64,000 bases of DNA, from NCBI RefSeq assembly GCF_011044975.1, contig NZ_JAAKZV010000009.1:1-64000 (forward strand). The letters run 5' to 3'. The notes below the pieces were generated by a model. The model saw only the letters and a list, made by a program, of their open reading frames with translations. It was not told where the DNA came from and made no database searches. The translations under genes and the position numbers were made by a program. Origin of the DNA: Streptomyces coryli (GTDB lineage: Bacteria; Actinomycetota; Actinomycetes; Streptomycetales; Streptomycetaceae). Of the stretch, positions 25,180 to 40,121 are shown in pieces; position 1 is the stretch's first letter, and every line of letters starts with the position of its first letter.

Positions 25180-26415
25180 GTGTCAGATGTGCAGAACGAG
25201 AAGCAGGCGCAGCCAACCCTGACCGAGGAGCGCCACGCCTCGTGGCTGGAACTCTTCTTCGACCTGATCGTCGTCGCGGGTACGGCGCAGCTGGCGCACG
25301 TACTGCACGGCGAGCCGTCCCTGGCGGACTTCGGGCTGTTCACCGTCATGTACGTCGCGTTCTGGACCATCTGGATGTGCTTCACGGTCTACGGCAACGT
25401 CGCCGGCGACCGGGCGCGCACCTGGACCATGCTGATCGGCATGCTCGGCATGGCCGTCCTGGCCGCGTCCGTGGCGGGGGTGCACGAGGGTGAGCATCTG
25501 CAGGTGTTCGCTGTCACCTACGTGGTGCTGCGCACCGTCGCGAACCGGGCCTGGCGGGGCCGCCGCGAGGTGCTCATGGACTGGCCCGTCGCGCAGTTCA
25601 CCGCGGGCGTGACGCCCTGGATCGTCTCGATCTGGGTGGACGGGCAGGCGCGCTACTGGCTCTGGGCCGCGGGCCTGGCCATCGACCTGTGGGCCACGCT
25701 CAGCATGTCGGCCCGCAGATTCCAGGAGAACCTTGACGCCCGCCGCGACTTGGCGAAGCAGCGAGCCGGGCGGCGCTCCCGCCGGGATGACGGCCGATTC
25801 GACTTCCACGTCACCCATCTCGACCCGGCCCACCTGGGCGAGCGGCTCGGCCTGTTCACCATCATCGTGCTCGGCGAGAGCGTCGCCCAGCTCGTCGCCG
25901 TCGGCTCCGGCGCCGGCTGGGACCACACGCTGCGAGCGCTGGCGCTCGCCGGCTTCCTGCTGCTCGTATCCATCTGGCAGCTGTCGCTCGTGCACGGCTA
26001 CGGCGGCGTGCCGAACCTGCGCGAGGCTGCGGTCGAGCCGCGCCTGGTGCTGCTCCTGCACTGCGTCACCAACGGCGCGCTGACCGCCCTCGCCGCCGGC
26101 CTCGGCGCGTCGATGGAGCACCGGCACGGCGAGCTGCCGGACAACATCCGCTGGGTGCTCTCCGCGAGCTTCGCCACCTACGTCGTCATCGCCACCGTCG
26201 CGGCCATGGCATCGCGGCACCTGGCGGCGGCGCCCGTCCGCTGGGGCGGCCTCGTCGTCCACCTGCTGCCGCCGCTGGCGCTGGCCCTCGCGATCGGCTT
26301 CTTCGGCGCCGCGCTGCCCGTGGTCGCGGTGGCGTGGCTGCTGGTCGCGGCGGCGGTCTGGGGTCTGCTCGGGTACGTGGAGTGGCTGCGCCCGCGCGGC
26401 GCGCAGCCCGCGTGA
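25180..26415 (+). CDS. Low-temperature-requirement protein A (LtrA) family membrane protein
   Basis: A 411-residue protein with about eleven membrane helices. The family signature WLELFFDLIVVAGTAQLAH is at about residues 21-39, and HLGERLGLFTIIVLGESVAQ in the middle. LtrA was named from a Listeria cold-growth mutant; its biochemical role is unknown. The start is GTG at 25180 (alternative GTG at 25189), since ATG codons in the neighbourhood are out of frame. It may be co-transcribed with the MFS gene. Confidence 0.85.
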   Translation: MSDVQNEKQAQPTLTEERHASWLELFFDLIVVAGTAQLAHVLHGEPSLADFGLFTVMYVAFWTIWMCFTVYGNVAGDRARTWTMLIGMLGMAVLAASVAGVHEGEHLQVFAVTYVVLRTVANRAWRGRREVLMDWPVAQFTAGVTPWIVSIWVDGQARYWLWAAGLAIDLWATLSMSARRFQENLDARRDLAKQRAGRRSRRDDGRFDFHVTHLDPAHLGERLGLFTIIVLGESVAQLVAVGSGAGWDHTLRALALAGFLLLVSIWQLSLVHGYGGVPNLREAAVEPRLVLLLHCVTNGALTALAAGLGASMEHRHGELPDNIRWVLSASFATYVVIATVAAMASRHLAAAPVRWGGLVVHLLPPLALALAIGFFGAALPVVAVAWLLVAAAVWGLLGYVEWLRPRGAQPA

Positions 26416-26493
26416 GGGCCGTCCGTACCGCCTCGAGGGCCGGTCGGTCCCTGCTGCCGCTCCGTGGCCGCCTGTATTCATAGGGTAGGGAAC

Positions 26494-26503
26494 GTACGCG
26501 TAC
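26494..26503. promoter_or_regulatory. GTACGCGTAC palindrome in the adhE leader region
   Basis: A perfect 10 bp palindrome lies about 65 bp upstream of the predicted adhE promoter, inside a GGGA/TCCC-flanked stretch. It could be an activator or operator site, but no regulator can be named from the sequence. The rest of the 187 bp gap is described under the promoter and Rex-site entries. Confidence 0.3.
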
Positions 26504-26557
26504 CTCCCGATCCAAGGTCGAATGCACCCCAAGCCATGGATATGTCCGAATTGGTGA

Positions 26558-26585
26558 TACGCTGTGCTTGTGAAAGTTTTCACGA
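26558..26585 (+). promoter_or_regulatory. Rex-type redox operator overlapping the adhE promoter
   Basis: TTGTGAAAGTTTTCACGA (26568-26585) is an 18 bp palindrome with one arm mismatch. It matches the Streptomyces Rex operator TGTGAAC-N3-TTCACA at all but two defined positions. Rex binds such sites when NADH is low relative to NAD+ and lets go when NADH rises, as under oxygen limitation. A -10-like TACGCT sits just upstream (26558-26563), so the transcription start would fall within the operator, the usual place for repression. The operator ends 17 nt before the adhE GTG start at 26603. Confidence 0.8.
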
Positions 26586-26602
26586 GCTGTGGAGGTGGCT
26601 CA

Positions 26603-29188
26603 GTGGTCACGGAAGCGGAAACCCAGGTCGGCGCCCTCGTCGAGGCCGCCGGCAAAGCCCTGCGGGACTTCGACGCGCTCGGCCAGGCCGAGGTCGACCG
26701 GATAGTCGGTGCGGCCTCGCTCGCCGCCCTCAGCGCGCACGGCGAGCTCGCCGAGCTGGCCGTCGAGGAGACCGGCCGCGGCCTCTTCGAGGACAAGGCC
26801 GTCAAGAACCTCTTCGCCTGCGAGCACGTCTCCAACTCGCTCCGCGGCCTGAAGACCGTCGGCGTCATCGCCCGCGACGAGCTCAGCGGCATTACGGAGA
26901 TAGCCGAGCCGGTCGGCGTCGTCGCCGCCCTCACCCCGGTCACCAACCCCACCTCGACGACGGTCTTCAAGGCGCTCATCGCCCTCAAGACCCGCAACCC
27001 CATCGTCTTCGCCTTCCACCCCTCCGCCCAGCGCGCCAGCGCCGAGGCCGCCCGTATCGTCCGCGACGCCGCGATCGAGGCCGGCGCCCCCGCGCACTGC
27101 GTGCAGTGGATCGAGCACCCGTCGGTCGAGGCGACCGGCGCGCTGATGAACCACGACGGCGTCGCCGTCATCCTCGCCACCGGCGGCAACGCGATGGTCA
27201 AGGCCGCCTACTCCTGCGGCAAGCCCGCCCTGGGCGTCGGCGCGGGCAACGTCCCCGCGTACATCACCAAGACCGCCAAGCTGGGCCGCGCCATCCACGA
27301 CGTCGTGCTCTCCAAGGCCTTCGACAACGGCATGATCTGCGCCTCCGAGCAGGCGGTCATCCTCGACACCGAGGTCTACGACCGCGGCATCGTCGAGATG
27401 GGCCGGCTGCAGACGTACTTCGTGACGGTGGAGGAGAAGCAGCTGCTGGAGGAGTACGTCTTCCCCGGCGGCAAGCTCAACGCCGCCGTCGTCGGCAAGC
27501 CCGCCCCCTGGATCGCCGAGCAGGCCGGCTTCACCGTCCCCGGCGACACCCTCGTCCTCGCCGCCCAGGTCGACTCGGTCGGGCCGCAGGAGCCGCTGAC
27601 CCGCGAGAAGCTCTCGCCAGTGCTGGCCGTGCTGGAGGCTTCCGACACCGAGCACGGCATGAAGCTCGCCGAGCAGATGGTGGAGTTCGACGGCCTCGGC
27701 CACTCCGCCGCGATCCACACCGAGGACGAGGAGCTGGCCGAGGAGTTCGGCAAGCGGGTCAAGGCGATCCGGGTCATCGTCAACGCGCCGAGCACCTTCG
27801 GCGGCATCGGCGATGTCTACAACGCCTTCCTCCCGTCGCTGACGCTGGGCTGCGGCTCGTACGGGCGCAACTCCGTCTCCAACAACGTCTCCGCGGTGAA
27901 CCTGCTGAACATCAAGCGGGTCGGTCGCCGGAACACCAACATGCAGTGGTTCAAGGTCCCGCCGCGGATCTACTTCGAGCAGGGCTCGCTGCGCTACCTC
28001 GGCGAGATGGAGGGCCTGCGCAAGGTCACTGTCGTCACCGACCGGACGATGGGCGAGCTGGGCGTGCTCCGTAAGGTCACCGACATCCTCGGCAGCCGTG
28101 CCGAGGCCGTCAGCCTCCAGATCATCGACGACGTGGAGCCCAACCCCGAGCTCGCCACCGTCGAGGCCGGCGCCGCCCGGATGCGGGACTTCGGGCCGGA
28201 CACGATCATCGCGCTCGGCGGCGGGTCGCCGCTGGACGCGGCGAAGGTGATGTGGCTGCTGTACGAGCACCCGGAGGTGGCGTTCGCGGACACGAAGGAG
28301 AAGTTCTTCGACATCCGCAAGCGGACCTACACCTTCCCGAAGCTGGGGGAAAAGGCGAAGCTGGTCGCGATCCCGACGACTTCAGGGACCGGCTCGGAAG
28401 TCACGCCGTTCGCGGTGATCTCCGACCCGATAGCCGCCCAGAAGTATCCGCTCGCCGACTACGCCCTCACCCCGGACGTCGCGATCGTCGACCCGGTGCT
28501 GACCAAGACGCTGCCGCCGCACGTCACCGCCGACTCCGGCTTCGACGCGCTGACCCACGCCACCGAGGCGTATCTCTCGGTCTACGCCAGCGACTACACC
28601 GACGGGCTGTGCCTGCAGGCCATCAAGCTGATCTTCGGGAATCTGGAGCGGTGCGTTCGCGACGGGGCCAACGACCCCGAGGCGCGCGAGAAGATGCACA
28701 ACGCCTCGACCGTCGCGGGCATGGCCTTCGCCAACTCGTTCCTCGGCCTCGTCCACGCCATGGCGCACACCCTCGGCAACACCTTCAAGGTCGCCCACGG
28801 CCGCACGAACGCCCTCCTCCTCCCGCACGTGATCCGCCACAACGGCACCGTCACGGGCAAGGCCACCCCCTGGCCGAAGGCCGAGACCTACCAGGCCGCC
28901 GAGCGGCTGCAGCAGATCGCCCAGGCGCTGGGCCTGCCCGCCGCGACGCCCGAGGAGGGCGTGGAGTCCTACGCCCGCGCCGTCGAGGAGCTGCGCGCCA
29001 AGTGCGGCATCCCGGCCTCCTTCGCCGAAGCCGGCGTCGACGAGCAGGAGTTCCTCGCTGCCCTTCCGCAGCAGATCCGTAACGCCTACGCCGACCAGTG
29101 CGCACCCGCCAACCCGCGGATGCCGATGCTCGGCGACATCGAAGCCCTCATGAAGCAGTCCTACTACGGCACCGAGAAAGGTGAGTGA
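26603..29188 (+). CDS. adhE: Bifunctional acetaldehyde-CoA/alcohol dehydrogenase
   Basis: An 861-residue fusion. The N-terminal aldehyde dehydrogenase half (1-440) reduces acetyl-CoA to acetaldehyde, with catalytic C246 in [11 protein letters not shown], the same position as in E. coli AdhE. The C-terminal iron-dependent alcohol dehydrogenase half (about 450-861) reduces acetaldehyde to ethanol and has the metal-site segments [26 protein letters not shown] and [13 protein letters not shown]. Each turnover to ethanol reoxidises two NADH. GTG at 26603 is set by GGAGG with 7 nt spacing; the in-frame GTG at 26564 would translate through the Rex operator. It overlaps or abuts pflB. Confidence 0.95.
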   Translation: MVTEAETQVGALVEAAGKALRDFDALGQAEVDRIVGAASLAALSAHGELAELAVEETGRGLFEDKAVKNLFACEHVSNSLRGLKTVGVIARDELSGITEIAEPVGVVAALTPVTNPTSTTVFKALIALKTRNPIVFAFHPSAQRASAEAARIVRDAAIEAGAPAHCVQWIEHPSVEATGALMNHDGVAVILATGGNAMVKAAYSCGKPALGVGAGNVPAYITKTAKLGRAIHDVVLSKAFDNGMICASEQAVILDTEVYDRGIVEMGRLQTYFVTVEEKQLLEEYVFPGGKLNAAVVGKPAPWIAEQAGFTVPGDTLVLAAQVDSVGPQEPLTREKLSPVLAVLEASDTEHGMKLAEQMVEFDGLGHSAAIHTEDEELAEEFGKRVKAIRVIVNAPSTFGGIGDVYNAFLPSLTLGCGSYGRNSVSNNVSAVNLLNIKRVGRRNTNMQWFKVPPRIYFEQGSLRYLGEMEGLRKVTVVTDRTMGELGVLRKVTDILGSRAEAVSLQIIDDVEPNPELATVEAGAARMRDFGPDTIIALGGGSPLDAAKVMWLLYEHPEVAFADTKEKFFDIRKRTYTFPKLGEKAKLVAIPTTSGTGSEVTPFAVISDPIAAQKYPLADYALTPDVAIVDPVLTKTLPPHVTADSGFDALTHATEAYLSVYASDYTDGLCLQAIKLIFGNLERCVRDGANDPEAREKMHNASTVAGMAFANSFLGLVHAMAHTLGNTFKVAHGRTNALLLPHVIRHNGTVTGKATPWPKAETYQAAERLQQIAQALGLPAATPEEGVESYARAVEELRAKCGIPASFAEAGVDEQEFLAALPQQIRNAYADQCAPANPRMPMLGDIEALMKQSYYGTEKGE

Positions 29189-29195
29189 CCGAGAA

Positions 29196-31454
29196 ATGAC
29201 CGCCACCCCCGCAGAGAAGACGGCGACGCCGAATGCCTGGGACGGCTTCAAGGGCGGCCTGTGGCGCGACGCCGTGGACGTCCGCGACTTCATCCAGCAG
29301 AACTACACCCCGTACGAGGGCGACGCCGCCTTCCTCGCCGGGCCGACCATCCGCACCCAGGCGGTGTGGCAGCGGCTGATGGCGATGTTCCCGGTGGAGA
29401 ACGAGCGCGGCATCCACGACGTGGACGTGCACACCCCGTCCCGTATCGACGCCTTCGGCCCCGGCTACATCGACCCGGATCTCGACCTGATCGTCGGCCT
29501 GCAGACCGACGCCCCGCTGAAGCGCGCCATCATGCCCAACGGCGGCTGGCGGATGGTGGAGTCCTCGCTGCGCGACTACGGCTACGAGCCGGACCCGCAG
29601 GTCAAGGAGATCTACACCAAGCTCCGCAAGACCCACAACGACGGCACCTTCGACGCCTACACCCCCGAGATCCGCGCCTGCCGCAGCTCCGGCGTCATCA
29701 CCGGGCTGCCCGACGCGTACGGCCGCGGCCGCATCATCGGCGACTACCGCCGCGTCGCGCTCTACGGCGTGGACCGGCTGATCGAGGCCAAGGAGGCCGA
29801 GCGGGCCGCCGTCGGCGCGGAATGGCCCAGCGACGCCAACATCCGCGACCGCGAGGAGCTGGCGGAGCAGGTCAAGGCGCTCCGCGAGCTCAAGACCATG
29901 GCGGCTTCGTACGGCTACGACATCTCCGGGCCCGCCACCACCGGCCACGCGGCGATCCAGTGGACGTACTTCGCCTACCTGGCTGCGGTGAAGGAGCAGA
30001 ACGGCGCCGCGATGTCGCTGGGCCGCACCTCCACCTTCCTCGACATCTACCTGCAGCGGGACATCGAGCGCGGCGTGCTCACCGAGGAGCAGGCGCAGGA
30101 GCTGATCGACGACTTCGTGATCAAGCTGCGCATCGTCCGCTTCCTGCGCACCCACGACTTCAACCAGGGCTTCTCCGGCGACCCGACCTGGGTGACCGAG
30201 TCCATCGGCGGCGTCGGCGAGGACGGCCGCCCGCTGGTGACCCGCTCGTCCTTCCGCTTCCTGCAGACCCTGTACAACCTCGGCCCGGCGCCGGAGCCGA
30301 ACCTGACGGTCTTCTGGTCCGACCGACTGCCGCAGGGTTTCAAGGACTTCGCCTCCAAGGTCGCGATCGACACCTCGGCGATCCAGTTCGAGTCGGACGA
30401 ACTGATGCGGCCCAAGTACGGCGACGACACGGCCATCGCGTGCTGCGTCTCCCCGTCGGCGACCGGCAAGCAGATGCAGTTCTTCGGCGCCCGCGTCAAC
30501 GTCGCCAAGGCGCTGCTGTACGCGATCAACGGCGGCCGGGACGAGAAGACCGGCGAGCTCGTCGCCGAGGGCTTCGAGCCGATCACCGACGAGGTGCTCG
30601 ACTACGAGACCGTGGCCGCGCGCTACGACCAGCTGCTGGACTGGCTGGCCAAGACGTACGTGCACTCGATGAACGTCATCCACTACATGCACGACAAGTA
30701 CGCCTACGAGCGCATCGAGATGGCGCTGCACGACTACGCGCCCATGCGCACCATGGCCTTCGGCGCGGCAGGCCTGTCCGTCGCCGCCGACTCCCTCGCG
30801 GCGATCAAGTACGCCAAGGTGCGGCCGGTCCGCGACGAGTCCGGGCTCGCCGTCGACTTCGAGATCGAGGGCGACTACCCGGCGTACGGCAACAACGACG
30901 ACCGCGCCGACGAGCTGGCCGTGCGGATCGTGCACGACTTCATGGAGAAGCTGCGCAAGTACCCGACGTACCGCGACGCGGTGCACACGCAGTCGATCCT
31001 GACCATCACCTCGAACGTCGTCTACGGCAAGAAGACCGGCAACACCCCGGACGGCCGCCGCGCCGGCGAGCCGTTCGCGCCCGGCGCCAACCCGATGAAC
31101 GGCCGCGACGAGCACGGCTATATCGCCTCGGCCCTGTCGGTGGCCAAGCTGCCGTACGACGACGCCGAGGACGGCATCTCGCTGACGAACACGGTGACGC
31201 CCGACGCGCTGGGCCGCACGGAGGACGAGCGGATCCGCAACCTCTCCGGCGTGCTGGACGGCTACATGGCCAGCGGCGGCTTCCACATGAACGTCAACGT
31301 CCTCAACAAGGCGACCCTCGAGGACGCCATGGAGCACCCGGAGAACTATCCGCAGCTCACCATCCGGGTCTCCGGCTACGCGGTGAACTTCGTCCGGCTG
31401 ACGCGCGAGCAGCAGCTGGACGTGATCAACCGGACGTTCCACGGGGCGCTCTGA
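29196..31454 (+). CDS. pflB: Pyruvate formate-lyase (formate C-acetyltransferase)
   Basis: A 752-residue glycyl-radical enzyme that converts pyruvate and CoA to acetyl-CoA and formate. The catalytic cysteine pair is in [11 protein letters not shown] (C416-C417), and the radical-bearing glycine in [12 protein letters not shown] (G727). Both match E. coli PflB, and the length is almost equal. ATG at 29196 is used here; GTG at 29181 overlapping the adhE stop is an alternative that adds five residues. The radical form is destroyed by oxygen, so the enzyme can work only in anoxic cells. It is followed by its own activase in an overlapping frame. Confidence 0.95.
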   Translation: MTATPAEKTATPNAWDGFKGGLWRDAVDVRDFIQQNYTPYEGDAAFLAGPTIRTQAVWQRLMAMFPVENERGIHDVDVHTPSRIDAFGPGYIDPDLDLIVGLQTDAPLKRAIMPNGGWRMVESSLRDYGYEPDPQVKEIYTKLRKTHNDGTFDAYTPEIRACRSSGVITGLPDAYGRGRIIGDYRRVALYGVDRLIEAKEAERAAVGAEWPSDANIRDREELAEQVKALRELKTMAASYGYDISGPATTGHAAIQWTYFAYLAAVKEQNGAAMSLGRTSTFLDIYLQRDIERGVLTEEQAQELIDDFVIKLRIVRFLRTHDFNQGFSGDPTWVTESIGGVGEDGRPLVTRSSFRFLQTLYNLGPAPEPNLTVFWSDRLPQGFKDFASKVAIDTSAIQFESDELMRPKYGDDTAIACCVSPSATGKQMQFFGARVNVAKALLYAINGGRDEKTGELVAEGFEPITDEVLDYETVAARYDQLLDWLAKTYVHSMNVIHYMHDKYAYERIEMALHDYAPMRTMAFGAAGLSVAADSLAAIKYAKVRPVRDESGLAVDFEIEGDYPAYGNNDDRADELAVRIVHDFMEKLRKYPTYRDAVHTQSILTITSNVVYGKKTGNTPDGRRAGEPFAPGANPMNGRDEHGYIASALSVAKLPYDDAEDGISLTNTVTPDALGRTEDERIRNLSGVLDGYMASGGFHMNVNVLNKATLEDAMEHPENYPQLTIRVSGYAVNFVRLTREQQLDVINRTFHGAL

Positions 31455-32245
31455 TGGCCTTCGCCGCCGGCGCCGTCACCCCGGCCGGTGCGGCTCTCTA
31501 CCCGGAGAGCCGCCCGGTCACCGGGACCGTGCACTCCTGGGACCTGTCCACCGGCGTGGACGGGCCCGGCAGCCGGTTCGTGACGTTCCTGTCCGGCTGC
31601 CCGCTGCAGTGCCTGTACTGCCAGAACCCGGACACGATGCGGATGCGCAACGGCCGCCGGGTCACCGTGGACGAGGTCGTCGCCGAGGCCGCCAAGTACC
31701 GGCGGTTCATCCAGGCCGCGGGCGGCGGCGCCACCATCAGCGGCGGCGAGCCGCTGCTGCAGCCGGTCTTCGCCGGGGAGCTGTTCCACCGCTTCAAGCA
31801 CGAGCTCGGCTATCACACGGCGCTGGACACCTCCGGCTACCTCGGCGACCGCGCCACGGACGCCCTGCTGCGGGACGTGGACCTGGTGCTGCTCGACATC
31901 AAGTCGTGGGACCGGGCGACGTACCGGAAGGTCACCGGCCGGGAGCTGGAGCCGACGCTCGACTTCGCCCGCCGGCTGGCGGAATTGGAGAAGGAGGTGT
32001 GGGTGCGCTTCGTGCTCGTGCCGGGCCTCACCGACGACCCGGCGAACATCGAGCGCGTCGCCGCCTTCGCCGGCTCCCTCGGCAATGTCTCGCGGGTCGA
32101 CGTGCTGCCCTTCCACAAGCTCGGCGAGGCGAAGTGGGAGGCGTTGGGCAAGCCCTTCGCGCTGCACGACACCCCGGCGCCGACGCCGGAGCAGGTCGCG
32201 GAGGCAAAGGCGCTGTTCGCGGCGGAGGGCCTGACCGCCGTGTGA
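31454..32245 (+). CDS. pflA: Pyruvate formate-lyase-activating enzyme (radical SAM)
   Basis: A 263-residue radical SAM protein. The cluster motif CPLQCLYC gives C49, C53 and C56 (CxxxCxxC), followed by the GGE motif ISGGEPLLQP near residue 97. It abstracts a hydrogen from the glycine of PflB using S-adenosylmethionine. ATG at 31454 overlaps the pflB stop (TGATG), so the two are translationally coupled. An N-terminal extension of about 20 residues before the core is longer than in E. coli PflA. Confidence 0.95.
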   Translation: MAFAAGAVTPAGAALYPESRPVTGTVHSWDLSTGVDGPGSRFVTFLSGCPLQCLYCQNPDTMRMRNGRRVTVDEVVAEAAKYRRFIQAAGGGATISGGEPLLQPVFAGELFHRFKHELGYHTALDTSGYLGDRATDALLRDVDLVLLDIKSWDRATYRKVTGRELEPTLDFARRLAELEKEVWVRFVLVPGLTDDPANIERVAAFAGSLGNVSRVDVLPFHKLGEAKWEALGKPFALHDTPAPTPEQVAEAKALFAAEGLTAV

Positions 32246-32260
32246 GGTACAACGGGGGGC

Positions 32261-36923
<4,663 letters not shown>

Positions 36924-36940
36924 GACCGCACGTAAGAAGT

Positions 36941-36973
36941 CACCGCCCCGGCCGCAGCGCGGCCGGGGCGGTG
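36941..36973. terminator. Bidirectional hairpin terminator
   Basis: CACCGCCCCGGCCGC and its perfect reverse complement make a 15 bp stem with a 3 nt AGC loop. It lies between the convergent icd and streptogrisin-like genes, 17 nt after the former and 11 nt after the latter, so it can end both transcripts. Confidence 0.88.
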
Positions 36974-36983
36974 GTGTGTGCGG

Positions 36984-38309
36984 TCAGACCCGCTGCCAGA
37001 GTGCCGGGGTGTTCGGCGGCTCCCAGCCGGGCTGCGCCTGGTGGCCCTGCAGGCAGCGGTACGAGGCGCCGCCGTGGGTAACCGTGTCGCCGACCTTGTA
37101 GACCGTGCCCGCGGACCAGGTGCCGGGCTCGCCGGGACCCGGGTCGCCGGGGCCCGAGCCGCTGGTGGTCAGCGTCAGCCCGTACGCGGAAAGGATCGGG
37201 TTGATCGGCTGGTAGAAGGTGGTGCCCCCGGAGGAGCAGTTGCCGGAGCCGCCGGACGTGACGCCCTGCGCCTGGCTGCCCGAGATGTACGAGCCGCCGG
37301 AGTCGCCCGGCTCGGCGCAGACGGTGGTCCGGGTGACGCCGTTGATGGTGCCCTCCGGGTAGGTCACCGACGTGTTGTGCTGCTGGATGGTGCCGCAGTG
37401 CCAGCCGGTGGTCGATCCTGAACGGCAGACCGAGGAGCCGACCGGCGCCTGGGTGGAGCCGGCCACCTGCTGGGCGGAGCCGTTCACCGTCGGCGTGGAG
37501 CGCCAGTTGGTGTTGGTGGCCACCCAGGCCATGTCCTGGCCGGGGAAGACGGAGGCCTGGAAGCTGCCCTGGGCGACCCGGTTGTAGCCGGTGGTCGTGG
37601 TGCCGGGCCGGCCGCAATGCCCGGCGGTGGCGAAGCCGTTGGTGGTGCCGCGGGTGATCGCGAAGCCGACCGAGCAGCGGCCGGTGTTGTTCATGTAGTA
37701 CGCGTCGCCGCCGCGGATGTCGTACAGCGCGCGCGGACGCTGCTCGGTGCGGACGACGCGGATCGCGGCGGGGTCGGCGCCCGCCGCCCGTATGAACTCC
37801 TGTGCCGCGGAGGCGCGCAGGGCCCGCACGGTGACGGCGTTGGCGCGGGTGTCGACGTACCAGACGGGGGAGTCGGCCGTACGGGCCCTGGCGGCGGCCC
37901 GGTTCAGCTTCGTCTGGGTGGCCTCCAGGGCGCGCAGGCTGTGGTCCACGACCTGCGCGTGGGCGCCGCGCGCCTCGATGGCCGCGACGTCTGCGCGGTC
38001 GGTGGTGGCGACGGTGAGGCGGGCGTCGGTGCCGCTCACCCAGGCGCCGGCGAAGTCCTTGCCGAGGGCGAGTTGGAGGCGTCCGGCGGTGGCGCCGGCG
38101 CGGGCCTCGTTGGCCAGGCGGTCCTCGGCCTGGTCCGCGCTGAGGTTCAGGTCGCGCTGCATGGCGCGGAGGACTTCGGGTGAAGTGGTGCTCACGGCGG
38201 CGGTGTCGGGGGCGGCGGAGGCCGATTGCGGCAGTCCGGCCAGGGTGAGAGCGGCCGCGGCTGCCAAGGTGGCGGTCAGCGTTCTGCGGCGTCGGAGGAG
38301 TCGGAGCAT
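36984..38309 (-). CDS. Streptogrisin C-like S1 serine protease with C-terminal chitin-binding domain
   Basis: A 441-residue secreted protease. A Sec signal peptide (about 1-32, ending SASA), an alpha-lytic-protease prodomain (about 35-190) and a chymotrypsin-fold domain (about 195-385) are in order. The triad is visible as histidine in TAGHCG, aspartate in GQDMAWV and serine in EPGDSGGSY. A Gly/Pro-rich linker (GPGDPGPGEPG) leads to a CBM5/12-type domain with WSAGTVYKVGDTVTHGG and CLQGHQAQPGWEPP. This architecture equals SGPC of S. griseus. ATG at 38309 with a GGGAGA site is preferred to the in-frame start at 38348. Confidence 0.93.
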   Translation of the reverse strand: MLRLLRRRRTLTATLAAAAALTLAGLPQSASAAPDTAAVSTTSPEVLRAMQRDLNLSADQAEDRLANEARAGATAGRLQLALGKDFAGAWVSGTDARLTVATTDRADVAAIEARGAHAQVVDHSLRALEATQTKLNRAAARARTADSPVWYVDTRANAVTVRALRASAAQEFIRAAGADPAAIRVVRTEQRPRALYDIRGGDAYYMNNTGRCSVGFAITRGTTNGFATAGHCGRPGTTTTGYNRVAQGSFQASVFPGQDMAWVATNTNWRSTPTVNGSAQQVAGSTQAPVGSSVCRSGSTTGWHCGTIQQHNTSVTYPEGTINGVTRTTVCAEPGDSGGSYISGSQAQGVTSGGSGNCSSGGTTFYQPINPILSAYGLTLTTSGSGPGDPGPGEPGTWSAGTVYKVGDTVTHGGASYRCLQGHQAQPGWEPPNTPALWQRV

Positions 38310-38408
38310 CAGGGGGTCTCCCGGGTCTCGTTCCGGTGGGTGGAGCACCGGAACCGTAGGCTCCGAACCTCGGCCGCAGGGAGATGTCAGCTTTCCCTCT
38401 GCACGGCG

Positions 38409-39344
38409 TTATGACAGCGCCGGCGTCCCTGGACGGACCGCGTCGAGCGCCTCCGTGTACGCCGCCCGCGCCTGCTCCAGCACTACGGGCGCGATGCCCG
38501 CCGTCGCGCCGGCCGGCCGGTGGCCGAGCAGGTGCCGCCAGGTCAGCGGGGTGCCGGCCAGGTCCCGTACGGCGACTCCCGCCGCGCCGGGGAAGGTGGC
38601 CCGGCACAGCGCCACCGCCCGGCCCACCCGGGCCAGGTGCACACACGACGCGGCGTCCGTCTCGTAAAGCGGCCCGGATACGCACCCGGCGCGGGCGCAG
38701 GCGGCGGCGAAGCAGTCCGCCAGGCAGCCGTCGCCGGGCACCGCGGTCCATGCCCAGCCGTCCAGCTCCGCCAGGCCGACCGGTCCCGGCCGGTCCAGCG
38801 GGCCGCCGGCCGCCACCAGCAGCCGCACCGGATCCGCCGCCACCGGCTGCCAGTTCAGCCGGTCCGCGGCCGGTGGCGTCGCGGAGCCGCAGGTGCCGAT
38901 CAGCGCGAAGTCCAGCCGGCCCTCGGCGACCGAGGCGGCGAGCTCCTCCTCCGACCAGGAGGTGTGCGTGCTGATACGGGCGCCGGGGTGCAGCGCCGCG
39001 AGCCGGTCGACCAGGCCGCCGAGCGGCTCGCCGTAGCCGCCGCCGATCCGCAGTGCGCTCCAGCCGTCGCCCGCGCACCGGGCGAACTGCGCGGCCTCCT
39101 GCTGCAGTCCGTGCACCGCGGGCAGCACGACCCGGGCCCGCTGCAGCACCAGCTCGCCGAGCGCGGTGGCCCGTACGCCCTGCCGGCCGCGCTCGAAGAG
39201 CGGTCCGCCCAGGGTGCGTTCGATGCGCTTGAGCTGGGCGCTGAGCGCGGGCTGGGCCAGGCCGAGCGCGGTGGCCGCCTTGGTGAGGCTGCCCGCCTCG
39301 TGGATCGCCCGGATCGCCTTGAGATGCCGCAACTCCAGGTCCAT
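38409..39344 (-). CDS. LysR-family transcriptional regulator
   Basis: A 311-residue regulator. The winged helix is at 1-60 (LRHLKAIRAIHEAGSLTKAA, then QPALSAQLKRIERTLGGPLF), followed by a substrate-binding domain with GYGEPLGGLVDRLAA and HTSWSEEEL. ATG at 39344 directly precedes the family N-terminus. It is transcribed away from the amidase gene at 39521, the usual LysR-target geometry, so the amidase or the protease at 36984 may be its target. Confidence 0.9.
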   Translation of the reverse strand: MDLELRHLKAIRAIHEAGSLTKAATALGLAQPALSAQLKRIERTLGGPLFERGRQGVRATALGELVLQRARVVLPAVHGLQQEAAQFARCAGDGWSALRIGGGYGEPLGGLVDRLAALHPGARISTHTSWSEEELAASVAEGRLDFALIGTCGSATPPAADRLNWQPVAADPVRLLVAAGGPLDRPGPVGLAELDGWAWTAVPGDGCLADCFAAACARAGCVSGPLYETDAASCVHLARVGRAVALCRATFPGAAGVAVRDLAGTPLTWRHLLGHRPAGATAGIAPVVLEQARAAYTEALDAVRPGTPALS

Positions 39345-39520
39345 ACCAATGAGCTTGCGGGCGGCGGTGTTCAGCGGCAAGTCAACTGCCGTCTTTGGTA
39401 CGCCCATTGGCATGTTCCGATCCCTCTTGGCAGGGATTGCACCGGCGCTCATCATGGACTCGCACCACGGATCTGTCATGTACGCGCAAGCGCCCCACCG
39501 CCTGCAACGGGAGCCCCCAC

Positions 39521-40111
39521 ATGGACCTCGCGAGACCGACCCGCCGCCGCCTGCTCCAGGGCGCCGCGGTCACGGCCGCCGCGGCCGCCCTCGGCCCGCT
39601 GACCGCCCGGAGCGCACACGCCGCGGAGTATCCCCCCACGCACTGGATACCGGCCGCCCCCGAGAACTTCCGGGTCGCGGACCGGCCCAACGACTACCCG
39701 ATCGACAAGATCGTCATCCACGTCACCCAGGAGTACTTCCAGGACGCCGTCGACATCTTCCAGGACCCGGCCAGGCAGGTCTCGACCCACTATCTGATCG
39801 CCTCGGCGGACGGCTACATCGCGAAGATGCTCGAGGAGAAGGACGTCGGCTGGCACGCCGGCAACCGGGACTACAACAACACCAGCATCGGCATCGAGCA
39901 CGAGGGCTGGGTCGACGACCCGGCCTGGTTCACGGACGTGATGTACCGGCAGTCCGCCCTGCTCACCGCCGCGATCTGCACCAAGTACAGCATCCCGAGG
40001 GACCGCGACCACATCATCGGGCATGTGGAAGTGCCCGGCTCCGACCACACCGACCCGGGTCCCAACTGGGACTGGGGGACATACATGAAGTACGTCCAGG
40101 AAGCCGGCTGA
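39521..40111 (+). CDS. Tat-exported N-acetylmuramoyl-L-alanine amidase (Amidase_2)
   Basis: A 196-residue peptidoglycan amidase. The N-terminus has a twin-arginine signal (PTRRRLLQGAAV) with cleavage near residue 34 (SAHAAE). The zinc-binding Amidase_2 fold shows H at IVIHVTQEY, VSTHYLI, VGWHAGNRDYNNTSIGIEHEG and the terminal HVEVPGSDHTDPGPNWDW, all typical of this family. It would cut the lactyl-L-alanine bond in the cell wall. ATG at 39521 has a GGGAG site. The 176 bp upstream shared with the LysR gene holds the promoters of both; I cannot place boxes with confidence. Confidence 0.92.
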   Translation: MDLARPTRRRLLQGAAVTAAAAALGPLTARSAHAAEYPPTHWIPAAPENFRVADRPNDYPIDKIVIHVTQEYFQDAVDIFQDPARQVSTHYLIASADGYIAKMLEEKDVGWHAGNRDYNNTSIGIEHEGWVDDPAWFTDVMYRQSALLTAAICTKYSIPRDRDHIIGHVEVPGSDHTDPGPNWDWGTYMKYVQEAG

Positions 40112-40121
40112 TCGAGCCGCA

